Under the pieces are notes generated by a model, which saw only the letters and a program-made list of their open reading frames with translations, ran no database searches and was not told the DNA's origin. The translations under genes were made by a program, and so were the position numbers. A DNA stretch of 8,483 bases from Verrucomicrobiota bacterium (GTDB taxonomy: Bacteria > Verrucomicrobiota > Verrucomicrobiia > Opitutales > Opitutaceae). Every line of letters starts with the position of its first letter. Position 1 is the stretch's first letter. Shown here piece by piece: positions 1-5,900 of the stretch. The DNA lies in the NCBI GenBank assembly GCA_030916665.1, contig JAUPWC010000077.1, positions 1 through 8,483 on the forward strand, given 5' to 3'.

Positions 1-604
1 GGCCGAGTTCGCGCACGAACTCCTCCTGAAACCGCTCCCAGTCCACGGCACCGACGCGGCTCTTCTCGATCGAGCCCTGGAGCAGCAGGCCGTGTTTGTT
101 GCGCTTCATGGCGGCCCCGGCGATTTTGCCGCCGGTGGCGGTGTTGATGACGTCGTAAAGCTCGGGCCGTTCGAAGCAGATGGTCGGCCCTTCCTCGGTC
201 GGATGACGCTTCTCCTGCAAAGCCACCGGCTGCCCCAGCGCCTGCATGGCGGCGGCGAGCGCCGCATGCACCTCGCGGTAGGCTTGGGTGGCCGGAGCAT
301 CGAACAGCGCGTGGGCGCGGGGGATGACCACGCCGTAGGTCCAGTCGTTGCGGTGATCCACCAGTCCGCCGCCCGTGGGCCGGCGGCAAAGGTCAAAGGT
401 TTCGCCCGGCGGCAGGTTGGCCCGGATGTAATCCATCGTCTGGCTGAGGCCGAAGGTGAACGCCTGTGTGCGCCACTCATAGTGCCGGAACCGCGCCGCC
501 TCGGGCTGCGGGTAGCGCTGCAACAGCAGGAAATCCAACGCCATGTTTTCGGCGGCGCCAGCGGAGCGGACCGGCAGGATGTGTAGTTGGGAGACGGAAG
601 CCAC
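1..604 (-). CDS. Lipoate/octanoate protein transferase family (LplA/LipM-like), C-terminus cut off
   Basis: Attaches or transfers lipoyl or octanoyl groups to lipoyl domains of 2-oxoacid dehydrogenases or GcvH in the cytoplasm (family knowledge). 201 codons are visible; the rest lies beyond the left edge. I chose the GTG at 604 because an in-frame TGA sits two codons upstream and the family motif around residues 16-24 (GAAENMALD) needs residues before it; the internal ATG at Met21 would cut into that motif. Visible motifs: RRPTGGG at 74-80 with His84, matching the RRxTGGGxxxH ligand loop, and GGKIAGAA at 158-165 with the catalytic-type Lys160. Cys143 in ICFERP aligns, from memory, with the acyl-accepting Cys of LipM-type octanoyltransferases, so LipM-like activity is as plausible as ATP-dependent ligation. 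A GAGGG lies 3 nt before the start, which is tight for a ribosome site. Upstream lie a tandem repeat and a REPIN-like element. The family call is firm; the exact reaction is open. Confidence 0.88.
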   Translation of the reverse strand, partial: MASVSQLHILPVRSAGAAENMALDFLLLQRYPQPEAARFRHYEWRTQAFTFGLSQTMDYIRANLPPGETFDLCRRPTGGGLVDHRNDWTYGVVIPRAHALFDAPATQAYREVHAALAAAMQALGQPVALQEKRHPTEEGPTICFERPELYDVINTATGGKIAGAAMKRNKHGLLLQGSIEKSRVGAVDWERFQEEFVRELG

Positions 605-610
605 GAGCCC

Positions 611-628
611 TCACAGAGGTCACAGAGT
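611..628. repeat. Two tandem 9-nt units (TCACAGAGG / TCACAGAGT)
   Basis: Two near-identical 9-mers abut at 611-619 and 620-628, differing only in the last base. On the minus strand they read as a CTCTGTGACCTCTGTGA tract ending about 6 nt before the GTG start of the lipoate-transferase gene. The 8-mer GACCTCTG from this tract recurs upstream of upp (5741-5748). Whether it is a dispersed intergenic repeat or a leader element cannot be told from one window. Confidence 0.6.
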
Positions 629-671
629 GCACGAGTTGGCAACGCTGGGTTGGTGCGGATGCTCATGATCC

Positions 672-729
672 TGTGGGAGCGAGCTTGCTCGCGACTGTCA
701 CCCGTGTCGCGAGCAAGCTCGCTCCCACA
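672..729. repeat. REPIN-like element: two REP units in inverted orientation
   Basis: The arms 672-695 and 706-729 are perfect 24-nt reverse complements around a 10-nt spacer (696-705). Each arm starts with a TGTGGGA foot and holds its own hairpin, GCGAGC-TT-GCTCGC (680-693 on the left, mirrored at 708-721 on the right). A GTGG/GTAG foot followed by an imperfect palindrome is the structure known for REP sequences mobilised by RAYT (Y1 tyrosine) transposases, and paired inverted REPs are called REPINs. It lies between the 3' end of the SDR gene (743) and the start of the lipoate-transferase gene (604). No RAYT gene is in this window. A fold-back of this strength in the transcript could also stop or stabilise mRNA, but no T-tract follows it. 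Confidence 0.9.
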
Positions 730-742
730 AAGAGTGACCATC

Positions 743-1657
743 TCACTTCCACCACGCCGGCTGCCTCAGCTTCGCCAACGCTTCGTCAAAAGTCTCGGGC
801 CGCGTCTTGAGTTCGCGTGCGAGCGGGGCGAGGTCGAGCGAGAGATCGGCCTGACGCGTGGCCTGCGCGGCGGGGTCGTCGCGACGCGCCACGGCAACGA
901 TCGGCGCCTGCGTCTCGCTGAGGCCGAAATGCGCCCGCACGCGCCGGCCGATATCGAGGCGCGAGATCGGCTCCGCGCCGGCCCAGTGCAACGCGCCGTG
1001 CAGATCGGCGCGGGAGCACAGCTCGACCAGCGCCTCGGCCACGCTGTCGGACGTGCAGGTCTGGCGGATTTCATCCAGGAAGAGTTTCGCCGGTTTGCCG
1101 TCGGCCCAGAGCATGAGCAGACGCTCGTGTACGCTGCGCCGCCCGCCCGGGCTGTTGCCCATGAGCAGGGGCAAACGCAGCACCACCGCACGATCCGCCG
1201 CCGCCGCCAGCACACGATCCTCGGCCTCGTGCTTGTGCTGCGCGTAGCGGTTGATCGCCCGGCGCACGTCACCCACGGCGTAGGGCGCCCGCGTGCCGTC
1301 GAACACCTGCTCGGTGGAAAGGTGGATGAACCGCGCGCCGGTTTCGCCCGCCGCCTGCGCCAGCCACTCGGGCAGCGCGACATTCAGACGTCAGGCCTTC
1401 TCGGGCTCGGCGTCACACTGGGCGGGTTCGGAGATGGCGGCGGCGTTGACGATGACCTCGGGCCGCGCCTCGCGCACGAGGGCGCGCACGGCGGCCTCGT
1501 CCTGCAAATCGAGCGCCACCTGCCGTGCCAAGCCCGGCAGCGGCTGGGTCCAGCGGCCGACCGTCCCGACGACCTCGTGGCCGGCAGCGGCGGCCTGTGC
1601 GGCAAAGCTGCCGCCCACCAAACCCGAGGCACCGGTCAGAAGCATTTTCGGGCCCAT
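743..1657 (-). pseudogene. RmlD-like SDR (NAD-dependent sugar-nucleotide reductase/epimerase family), interrupted by an in-frame TGA
   Basis: The reading frame would give about 304 residues, the usual length of dTDP-4-dehydrorhamnose reductase-like SDRs, but codon 89 is TGA (1391-1393). Before it: Rossmann glycine motif GASGLVGG (9-16) and VIVNAAAISEPAQCD (68-82), the typical beta-4 strand region. After it in the same frame: RLNV (90-93), the strand FIHLSTEQVFDG (110-121) and the YxxxK dyad Tyr138/Lys142. The homology therefore runs straight through the stop with no frame change. In this family the position before xxN is commonly Trp or Tyr, so TGG to TGA is the simplest explanation. Met1 at 1657 lies 16 nt after the cyclase stop; Met5 (1645) is an alternative start. 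If transcribed with the cyclase, only an 88-residue N-terminal stub would be made. Restart at the GTG at 1306 is possible but would lack the NAD-binding half. A sequencing error is the other explanation. The sugar substrate is unknown. Confidence 0.85.
1391..1393 (-). other. In-frame TGA nonsense codon inside the SDR gene
   Basis: On the minus strand the codons read GAG AAG GCC TGA CGT CTG AAT. The residues around it (E-K-A-stop-R-L-N) match the conserved SDR stretch that usually reads A-W/Y-x-x-N. All other supported genes with visible ends that stop in TGA do so at the expected C-terminus (pdxH, the cyclase, the M20 peptidase), so genome-wide reassignment of TGA to Trp is not supported. Confidence 0.85.
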
Positions 1658-1673
1658 GCGATGCAACGCCGGC

Positions 1674-2981
1674 TCAGGGCCGGAAGCGCCGGGCGCGACC
1701 CTCGTGCAGCGCGGTGGGCAGCTCGGGCAGGTTGTAGAGGCTGGCGAAGGCCAGTGCGCCCTGCACAACCTCGCGGGGCGGCAGCGGATCGGCCTGGACG
1801 ATCGCGCCGGCCACGATGGCCGCGAGCACCGGCGGTTTGAGGTCGGTCCAATCGCGCTGCCGGGTCGCCCCGCCCTCCTTGTAGTAAAGCCGCCGATCCG
1901 CCCCTACAAAGACGCTGATCTCCTTCGGTGCCGTGCCCGCGAGCTCGCGCACGACCAACGGGTTCTCGCGGTCGTATTTCTGCAGGTGCGTGGCCATCCA
2001 GCCGAACAGGGCCTGCGTGCGCTTGAGCACCTGCGCCCGTGTCTCCGCTTCGGGCCGCCCCGCGACCGGCGAGGCGGGGTCGCGCAGGTCCTGGGCGAGC
2101 GCGGCAAAATCGTAGCTGTCCAGGGCGCGCGACCGCTTGTTCTTCAGCTCTGTGCGCCAGTCGGCCAGCGTGCGCGTGATGCGGTGGCGCGGCAGCGCGG
2201 TCTCGGACGGCTCTTCCTTCGTCAGCGCGCTGAGGGCCGCCTGTTCGTGCTCGGCGCGGGCCATCGCCTGCTTGTGCCGGGTCCAGGCGCGCCCTCCCAA
2301 CAGAACCAGGATCGCAAGCAGCAGCCCGGCGACGATGACCAGCCAGGCGCGGCTGGAAATCGTGGGCATGGCGATGGGGAGAGACGAACCGTCGTCGAAG
2401 GCCGGCCGGTTTTTGGCCGCCTCCTCGATGCTCTGCGCCTTGAGCAGCAGCTTGTAGATCGGGATGGACTGCGAGATGTTCTTCAGCTCGCGCGGTCCGA
2501 GGCGGGTGACCTGCAGCGCGAGCTTGTTGCGGACGACGTGATAGACGGTCTGGGAGATGCAGATGCCACCCGGCTCGGCCTCCGCCTGCAGGCGGGCGGC
2601 GATGTTCACGCCGTCGCCCATCACGTCCTCCTTGTCCACAAACACGTCGCCGAGGTGGATGCCGACGCGGTGCATGAGATTCTTGTCGGCGGGTCGCGAC
2701 TTGGCCTGCTCCGCGAAAGTGCGCTGGATGGCCAGGGCGCTGGCGACCGCCTGCACGGCGCTGGCGTAATACATCAGCAGGCCGTCACCGGTGCTCTTGA
2801 GCACCGCGCCCTCGTGCTGCGTGCAGAGTTCGCGCATCGTGTCGAAGTCCTGCTTGAGGAGCCGGAGAGTGGTTTCCTCGTCCTTCTGCATATGCGCGCT
2901 GAACCCCACGACATCGGTGAACACAATCGCGGCCAGAGTGCGCTGGCCGGGAATCGGCGGGGTCGAGGGGCTGGACGACAT
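1674..2981 (-). CDS. Membrane-anchored class III adenylate cyclase with unassigned C-terminal domain
   Basis: Makes cAMP from ATP (predicted) as a signalling enzyme. The 435-residue protein has a catalytic domain at about 15-155: FTDVVGFS with metal ligand Asp23, STGDG with the second metal ligand Asp66, adenine-selecting Lys62, Asp119 at the second base-recognition site, and the transition-state pair Asn126/Arg130 in GVNIAAR. All canonical residues are present, so activity and ATP rather than GTP use are expected. The stretch LGPRELKNISQSIPIYKL (161-178) is the usual trailer of this family. A single hydrophobic segment at about 212-230 follows, then a hydrophilic region 231-435 that I do not recognise, probably partly helical. 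I chose ATG 2981 because the family fold starts just after it; a longer in-frame extension to 3122 would overlap pdxH. The SDR gene follows 16 nt downstream. N-terminal cyclase followed by one membrane segment and a variable sensor is a known arrangement. Confidence 0.92.
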   Translation of the reverse strand: MSSSPSTPPIPGQRTLAAIVFTDVVGFSAHMQKDEETTLRLLKQDFDTMRELCTQHEGAVLKSTGDGLLMYYASAVQAVASALAIQRTFAEQAKSRPADKNLMHRVGIHLGDVFVDKEDVMGDGVNIAARLQAEAEPGGICISQTVYHVVRNKLALQVTRLGPRELKNISQSIPIYKLLLKAQSIEEAAKNRPAFDDGSSLPIAMPTISSRAWLVIVAGLLLAILVLLGGRAWTRHKQAMARAEHEQAALSALTKEEPSETALPRHRITRTLADWRTELKNKRSRALDSYDFAALAQDLRDPASPVAGRPEAETRAQVLKRTQALFGWMATHLQKYDRENPLVVRELAGTAPKEISVFVGADRRLYYKEGGATRQRDWTDLKPPVLAAIVAGAIVQADPLPPREVVQGALAFASLYNLPELPTALHEGRARRFRP

Positions 2982-3057
2982 ACAGGGACGATTGGACGTA
3001 GGCCCTTCGTGCGTGCGGTGCAACGCCTTAACCGGCCCGGCGGGGCCAGTGACGCAC
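2982..3057. other. Short gap between pdxH and the cyclase gene
   Basis: 76 nt between two minus-strand genes. It holds a GC-rich fold-back at 3034-3047 (GGCCC/GGGCC stem, 4-nt loop), 10 nt past the pdxH stop. With no T-tract it is at best a weak terminator or pause site. I see no convincing promoter for the cyclase. Confidence 0.35.
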
Positions 3058-3696
3058 TCAGGGTGAGAGCCGCTCGACCACCCAATCGCCGCCTGGTTCC
3101 CGCCGATAGCGCAAACGATCATGCAACCGGCTGCGCCGGCCCTGCCAGAACTCGACCGTGTCGGGCGACAACCGGTAACCGCCCCAATGCGGCGGCAGGG
3201 GCACCTCGCGGCCCTCGTATTTCTTTTCCACCACGCGGTAGCTCTCCTCCAGCACCGGGCGGCCGGCGATGACCGTGCTTTGCGGCGACGCCCACGCCGC
3301 CAGCTGGCTGGCGCGCGGCCGGCTGTGAAAATAGGCGTCGGCCTCCTCGCGCGAGACCTTGGAAATCTCGCCCTCGGCGATGATCTGGCGCTCCAGCGTC
3401 ACCCAGGGAAAGAGCAGCGAGGCGCGCGGGTTGCCCGCCAGCTCGCGACCCTTTCGGCTCTCGTAGTTGGTGTAGAAAACGAAACCCCGCCCGTCGCAGT
3501 GCTTGAGCAGCACCGTGCGCACGGAGGGCCGGCCATCGCGTGTCGCCGTGGCCAGCGACAGGGCGTTGGGTTCGGCGACTTTGGCGGCTTCGGCCTCCTG
3601 AAACCACTTCTCGAACTGCTGGAAAGGGTTTTTGGCGAGGTCTTTCTCCAGCAACCCCGCGAGTCCGTAGTCTTTGCGCATGTCAGCCAGTGCCAT
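3058..3696 (-). CDS. pdxH: Pyridoxamine/pyridoxine 5'-phosphate oxidase
   Basis: FMN-dependent cytoplasmic enzyme that oxidises pyridoxamine or pyridoxine 5'-phosphate to pyridoxal 5'-phosphate with O2, the last step of PLP salvage and of DXP-dependent synthesis. The 212 residues are close to the E. coli length (218). Seen: family N-terminus MRKDYGLAGL (6-15), FMN-binding RTVLLK (60-65) and FYTNYESRKGREL (74-86), QLAAWASPQS (131-140), and the C-terminal signature WGGYRLSPDTVEFWQGR (171-187) followed by RLHDR (190-194), ending in the conserved RLSP. Nothing is missing, so it should be functional. I chose ATG 3696 from family length; an in-frame ATG at 3738 would add 14 residues with no family similarity, and a GAGG directly abuts that codon. 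It is transcribed divergently from the M20 peptidase gene and could share a promoter region with it. Confidence 0.96.
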   Translation of the reverse strand: MALADMRKDYGLAGLLEKDLAKNPFQQFEKWFQEAEAAKVAEPNALSLATATRDGRPSVRTVLLKHCDGRGFVFYTNYESRKGRELAGNPRASLLFPWVTLERQIIAEGEISKVSREEADAYFHSRPRASQLAAWASPQSTVIAGRPVLEESYRVVEKKYEGREVPLPPHWGGYRLSPDTVEFWQGRRSRLHDRLRYRREPGGDWVVERLSP

Positions 3697-3822
3697 GGCC
3701 GCATCGTGCGCCGCCCTCCCTGCGCCTGTCAAAATCATCCTCGCGGCGGGGCGATTTCACCCATTCCGGCGAGTCGCGGCTGGCCTCGGCCCGGCGGACC
3801 CACCTAACTGGACGCTTACCGC
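3697..3822. promoter_or_regulatory. Divergent intergenic region between pdxH and the M20 peptidase gene
   Basis: 126 nt separate the two divergent starts (84 nt if pdxH begins at 3738). By position it must hold the promoters of both genes. I see no clear -35/-10 pair, operator palindrome or riboswitch-like fold, and no good Shine-Dalgarno before the peptidase ATG. Confidence 0.35.
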
Positions 3823-5058
3823 ATGACCCCCGCCCGATATCTCGTCCGTCATCAGGCAGAACTGGTGCGTTTTCTCCAGCAGCTGGTGCGGTTGCGCACG
3901 GTCAACCCGCCCGGCGAAAACTACGGCGACATCACGCGCCTGTTGGCCGACACCCTGTCGGACCTCGGTCTGAAAGTCCGGCGCGTGCCCGTTTCCCGCG
4001 CCCTCCAAAAGCGCGTGCAGCCCGACCAGCTCGCTTACCCGCGCTACAACGTCATCGGCTTCTGGGACGCCGGCGCGAAGCAGACCCTGCACTTCAACGC
4101 CCACTTCGACGTCGTGCCGGTCTCCGGGCAATGGCGGCACGGCAGCCCGTTCAGCGGCACGGTGGACCAGGGCTGGATCTACGGCCGCGGCACCTCCGAC
4201 ATGAAGGGCGCCATCGCCAGCATCGTCTTTGCCCTGAAGGCGCTCCGCGCCACCGGCACCAAACCCAATTTCAACCTCGAGGTCTCGTTCACGGCCGACG
4301 AGGAGACGGACAGCACCCTCGGCACCGGCTGGGTGACCGAGCATGGCCGCCTGCGCGCCGACTACGCCATCGTGGGCGAGGGCGGCGAGGGCGACGCCGT
4401 GTGCTGCGGCCACAACGGCGTGGTCTGGCTCAACGTCCGTGTCCACGGCCGCGCCGCCCACGGTTCCACCCCGGAGGCCGGCGTCAACGCGCTGGAAAAA
4501 ATGTCGGCCCTGGTGCTCGCGCTGGATGAATACAAGCAGATCCTCGCCCGGAAAAAATTTCACACCCCCGACGGGCAGATCCGCACGCCCACGCTGAACC
4601 TGGGCGGCGTGTTCGCCTCCGGCGAGGGCGGCAAGATCAACACCGTGCCTGCCGCCGCCAGCTTCAGCATCGACCGCCGGGTGTTGCCCGACGAGACGGT
4701 CACCGCCGCCGAGCGCGACCTGCGCGCCTTCCTGAAGCAGGCCGCCGCCAAGATCCCGCAGTGCCGGATCACGGTCGAAAAGGTGTCCGACAATCACTCC
4801 TGCTACCGCGATCCCGCCACGCCCTTCGCCGAAGCCCTGCGCGCGAGCGTCGCCCGCGTGCGGCGCAAGCCCGCGAAGTTCACGGTCTCGACCGGCTTCA
4901 ACGACATGCACTTCTTCGCCAACGTCCGCCGCATTCCCACGCTCGGCTACGGTCCCGGCGGCGAGAACTACCACGCCGTGGACGAGCGCGCGAAGGTCAA
5001 GGATCTCGTCGAAGCCGCCACGATCTACACGGACCTGCTCACGACCTTCCGCGGCTGA
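3823..5058 (+). CDS. M20 family metallopeptidase (ArgE/DapE/ACY1/CPG2-type)
   Basis: Predicted cytoplasmic dizinc hydrolase that removes acyl groups or splits peptides or amides; exact substrate unknown. The 411 residues match the usual 370-450. Metal-site residues are in order: His94 in NAHFDVVP with Asp96, bridging Asp126 in GRGTSDMKG, the catalytic Glu160-Glu161 pair in ADEET, Glu185 or Glu188 in VGEGGEG, and His384 in ENYHAVDE. The lid/dimerisation domain spans about 200-310, with the conserved RAAHGSTPEAG (210-220, His213) and GGKINTVPA (269-277). No signal peptide is seen. It is the only plus-strand gene here, facing away from pdxH and converging on upp with 48 nt between the stops. The start at 3823 is the first ATG giving the family N-terminus, although no strong ribosome site precedes it. 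Succinyl-diaminopimelate desuccinylase, acetylornithine deacetylase and carboxypeptidase G2 are all possible relatives; I cannot choose between them. Confidence 0.94.
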   Translation: MTPARYLVRHQAELVRFLQQLVRLRTVNPPGENYGDITRLLADTLSDLGLKVRRVPVSRALQKRVQPDQLAYPRYNVIGFWDAGAKQTLHFNAHFDVVPVSGQWRHGSPFSGTVDQGWIYGRGTSDMKGAIASIVFALKALRATGTKPNFNLEVSFTADEETDSTLGTGWVTEHGRLRADYAIVGEGGEGDAVCCGHNGVVWLNVRVHGRAAHGSTPEAGVNALEKMSALVLALDEYKQILARKKFHTPDGQIRTPTLNLGGVFASGEGGKINTVPAAASFSIDRRVLPDETVTAAERDLRAFLKQAAAKIPQCRITVEKVSDNHSCYRDPATPFAEALRASVARVRRKPAKFTVSTGFNDMHFFANVRRIPTLGYGPGGENYHAVDERAKVKDLVEAATIYTDLLTTFRG

Positions 5059-5106
5059 CGCACCGGCTAGATCCGGGCGGGCGGGGTCCGCAGCCCGAAC
5101 CGCGCC
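5059..5106. other. Convergent gap between M20 peptidase and upp
   Basis: 48 nt between converging stop codons. It is G/C-rich with only a weak 5-bp fold-back (CGGGC...GCCCG) and no T-tract, so I see no clear terminator for either gene. Confidence 0.3.
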
Positions 5107-5724
5107 TCACGTTCCGTAGAGCCGGTCGCCAAAGTCGCCGAGGCCGGGCATGATGTATTTCTTGCTGTTGAGCTGACGGTCGAGAGCGCCGGCGTGGATG
5201 GGAATCTCCGGATGCGCTTTTTCCACGGCGGCGACGCCTTCGGGGGCGGCGACGATGCAGACGAAGACGATTTCCTTCGCGCCGGCGGCCTTCACCACGT
5301 CGAGCGCCTGCGCAGCGGAGCCGCCGGTGGCGAGCATCGGGTCCACGATGATCACGCGTTTGCCGTCGAGCGGCGGCAGCTTGCAGTAGTAACTGCGGGC
5401 GATGGCGGTGGTGTGGTCGCGTTCGAGGCCGACGTAGCCGACGGAGACGTCGGGAAAGGTGTCGAGAAACGGCTGCACCATGCCGAGGCCGGCGCGCAGG
5501 ATGGGCACCACGGCGAGCGGGCGGGCGAGCACGCGGCCGGTGACCGGTTCCAGCGGGGTCTCGATTTTTTTCTCCTCGGTGGCGAGGTCGCGCGTGGCTT
5601 CGAGGGCGAGCAGGAGCGAGATCTGGTAGCTGAGCGTGCGGAACAGCGCGGGCTTGGTGGTCTTGTCGCGCAGGTGGGTCAGCATATGCGTGCCGAGCGG
5701 GTGGTGCAGGACGTGCAAGGGCAT
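5107..5724 (-). CDS. upp: Uracil phosphoribosyltransferase
   Basis: Cytoplasmic pyrimidine-salvage enzyme that joins uracil and PRPP to make UMP and diphosphate. The 205 residues agree with the family (about 208). Seen: LSYQISLLLALEATRDL near the N-terminus (31-47), PILRAGLGM (74-82), the PRPP-binding loop VDPMLATGGSA (127-137), and the uracil-binding C-terminus YIMPGLGDFGDRLYGT (190-205), which ends exactly as in known members. The ATG at 5724 gives the expected N-terminus MPLHVLHHPL; no strong Shine-Dalgarno precedes it, but a GACCTCTG-containing tract lies 16 nt upstream. No uracil permease or other pyrimidine gene is visible next to it. It follows the penicillin-acylase gene on the same strand, but the 176-nt gap with an inverted repeat suggests its own promoter. 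Confidence 0.97.
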   Translation of the reverse strand: MPLHVLHHPLGTHMLTHLRDKTTKPALFRTLSYQISLLLALEATRDLATEEKKIETPLEPVTGRVLARPLAVVPILRAGLGMVQPFLDTFPDVSVGYVGLERDHTTAIARSYYCKLPPLDGKRVIIVDPMLATGGSAAQALDVVKAAGAKEIVFVCIVAAPEGVAAVEKAHPEIPIHAGALDRQLNSKKYIMPGLGDFGDRLYGT

Positions 5725-5788
5725 GACGCAAGACAGATGTCAGAGGTCGCAGGATGGAACAAGCCCAAGCTCGAAACAACCGAAACCC

Positions 5789-5881
5789 GTCATCCGGAGT
5801 ATAACGAAGGATCCAGTGGGGTTTGGAACGTCTCCACCGCAACGGTCATTCAGGTGGATTCTTCGCTCCGCACTGAATGAC
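5789..5881. repeat. Imperfect inverted-repeat element upstream of upp
   Basis: The arm at 5789-5815 (GTCATCC...GAAGGATCCA) and the arm at 5855-5881 (TGGATTCTTCG...ATGAC) are imperfect 27-nt reverse complements; the outer GTCAT/ATGAC ends and the inner CGAAG-ATCCA parts match, and the middle has diverged. A second fold-back is nested in the right half: GTCATTCAG (5845-5853) pairs perfectly with CTGAATGAC (5873-5881). The pattern resembles the GTCATCCTGAGCGAAG-type intergenic repeats seen in many bacterial genomes (recalled, not searched). It starts 19 nt after the penicillin-acylase stop, so in the transcript it could act as a hairpin at the 3' end, though without a T-tract. The rest of the 5725-5900 gap shows nothing else convincing. 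Confidence 0.75.
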
Positions 5882-5900
5882 ACGCCGGGGCGGATTGAAA

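Noticed and set aside
106..741. 211-codon minus-strand frame spanning the lipoate-transferase gene and the REPIN
   Set aside because: It is out of frame with the motif-bearing protein and reads through the intergenic repeats, giving Arg/Ser/Pro-rich nonsense.
1391..1393. TGA read as Trp or selenocysteine
   Set aside because: TGA ends pdxH, the cyclase and the M20 gene at the expected places, the position is not a known Sec site, and no SECIS-like hairpin was evident.
3034..3047. Intrinsic terminator for pdxH
   Set aside because: A 5-bp GC stem without a following T-tract is common by chance at this GC content; kept only as a weak note in the gap entry.
1293..3272. Very long plus-strand open frame (about 659 codons) opposite the SDR and cyclase genes
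   Set aside because: It has low-complexity, Arg/Gly/Ala-rich residues with no family motif, and lies antisense to two genes with clear motifs. Long antisense frames are expected at this GC content.
3757..4974. 405-codon minus-strand open frame opposite the M20 peptidase
   Set aside because: It is a shadow of the M20 gene, which has all metal ligands in order; the antisense product shows no recognisable domain.
5725..5788. Sigma-70-like promoter for upp (TTGTTT followed 17 nt later by CATCCT on the minus strand)
   Set aside because: The -10 match is poor, so I do not claim it.
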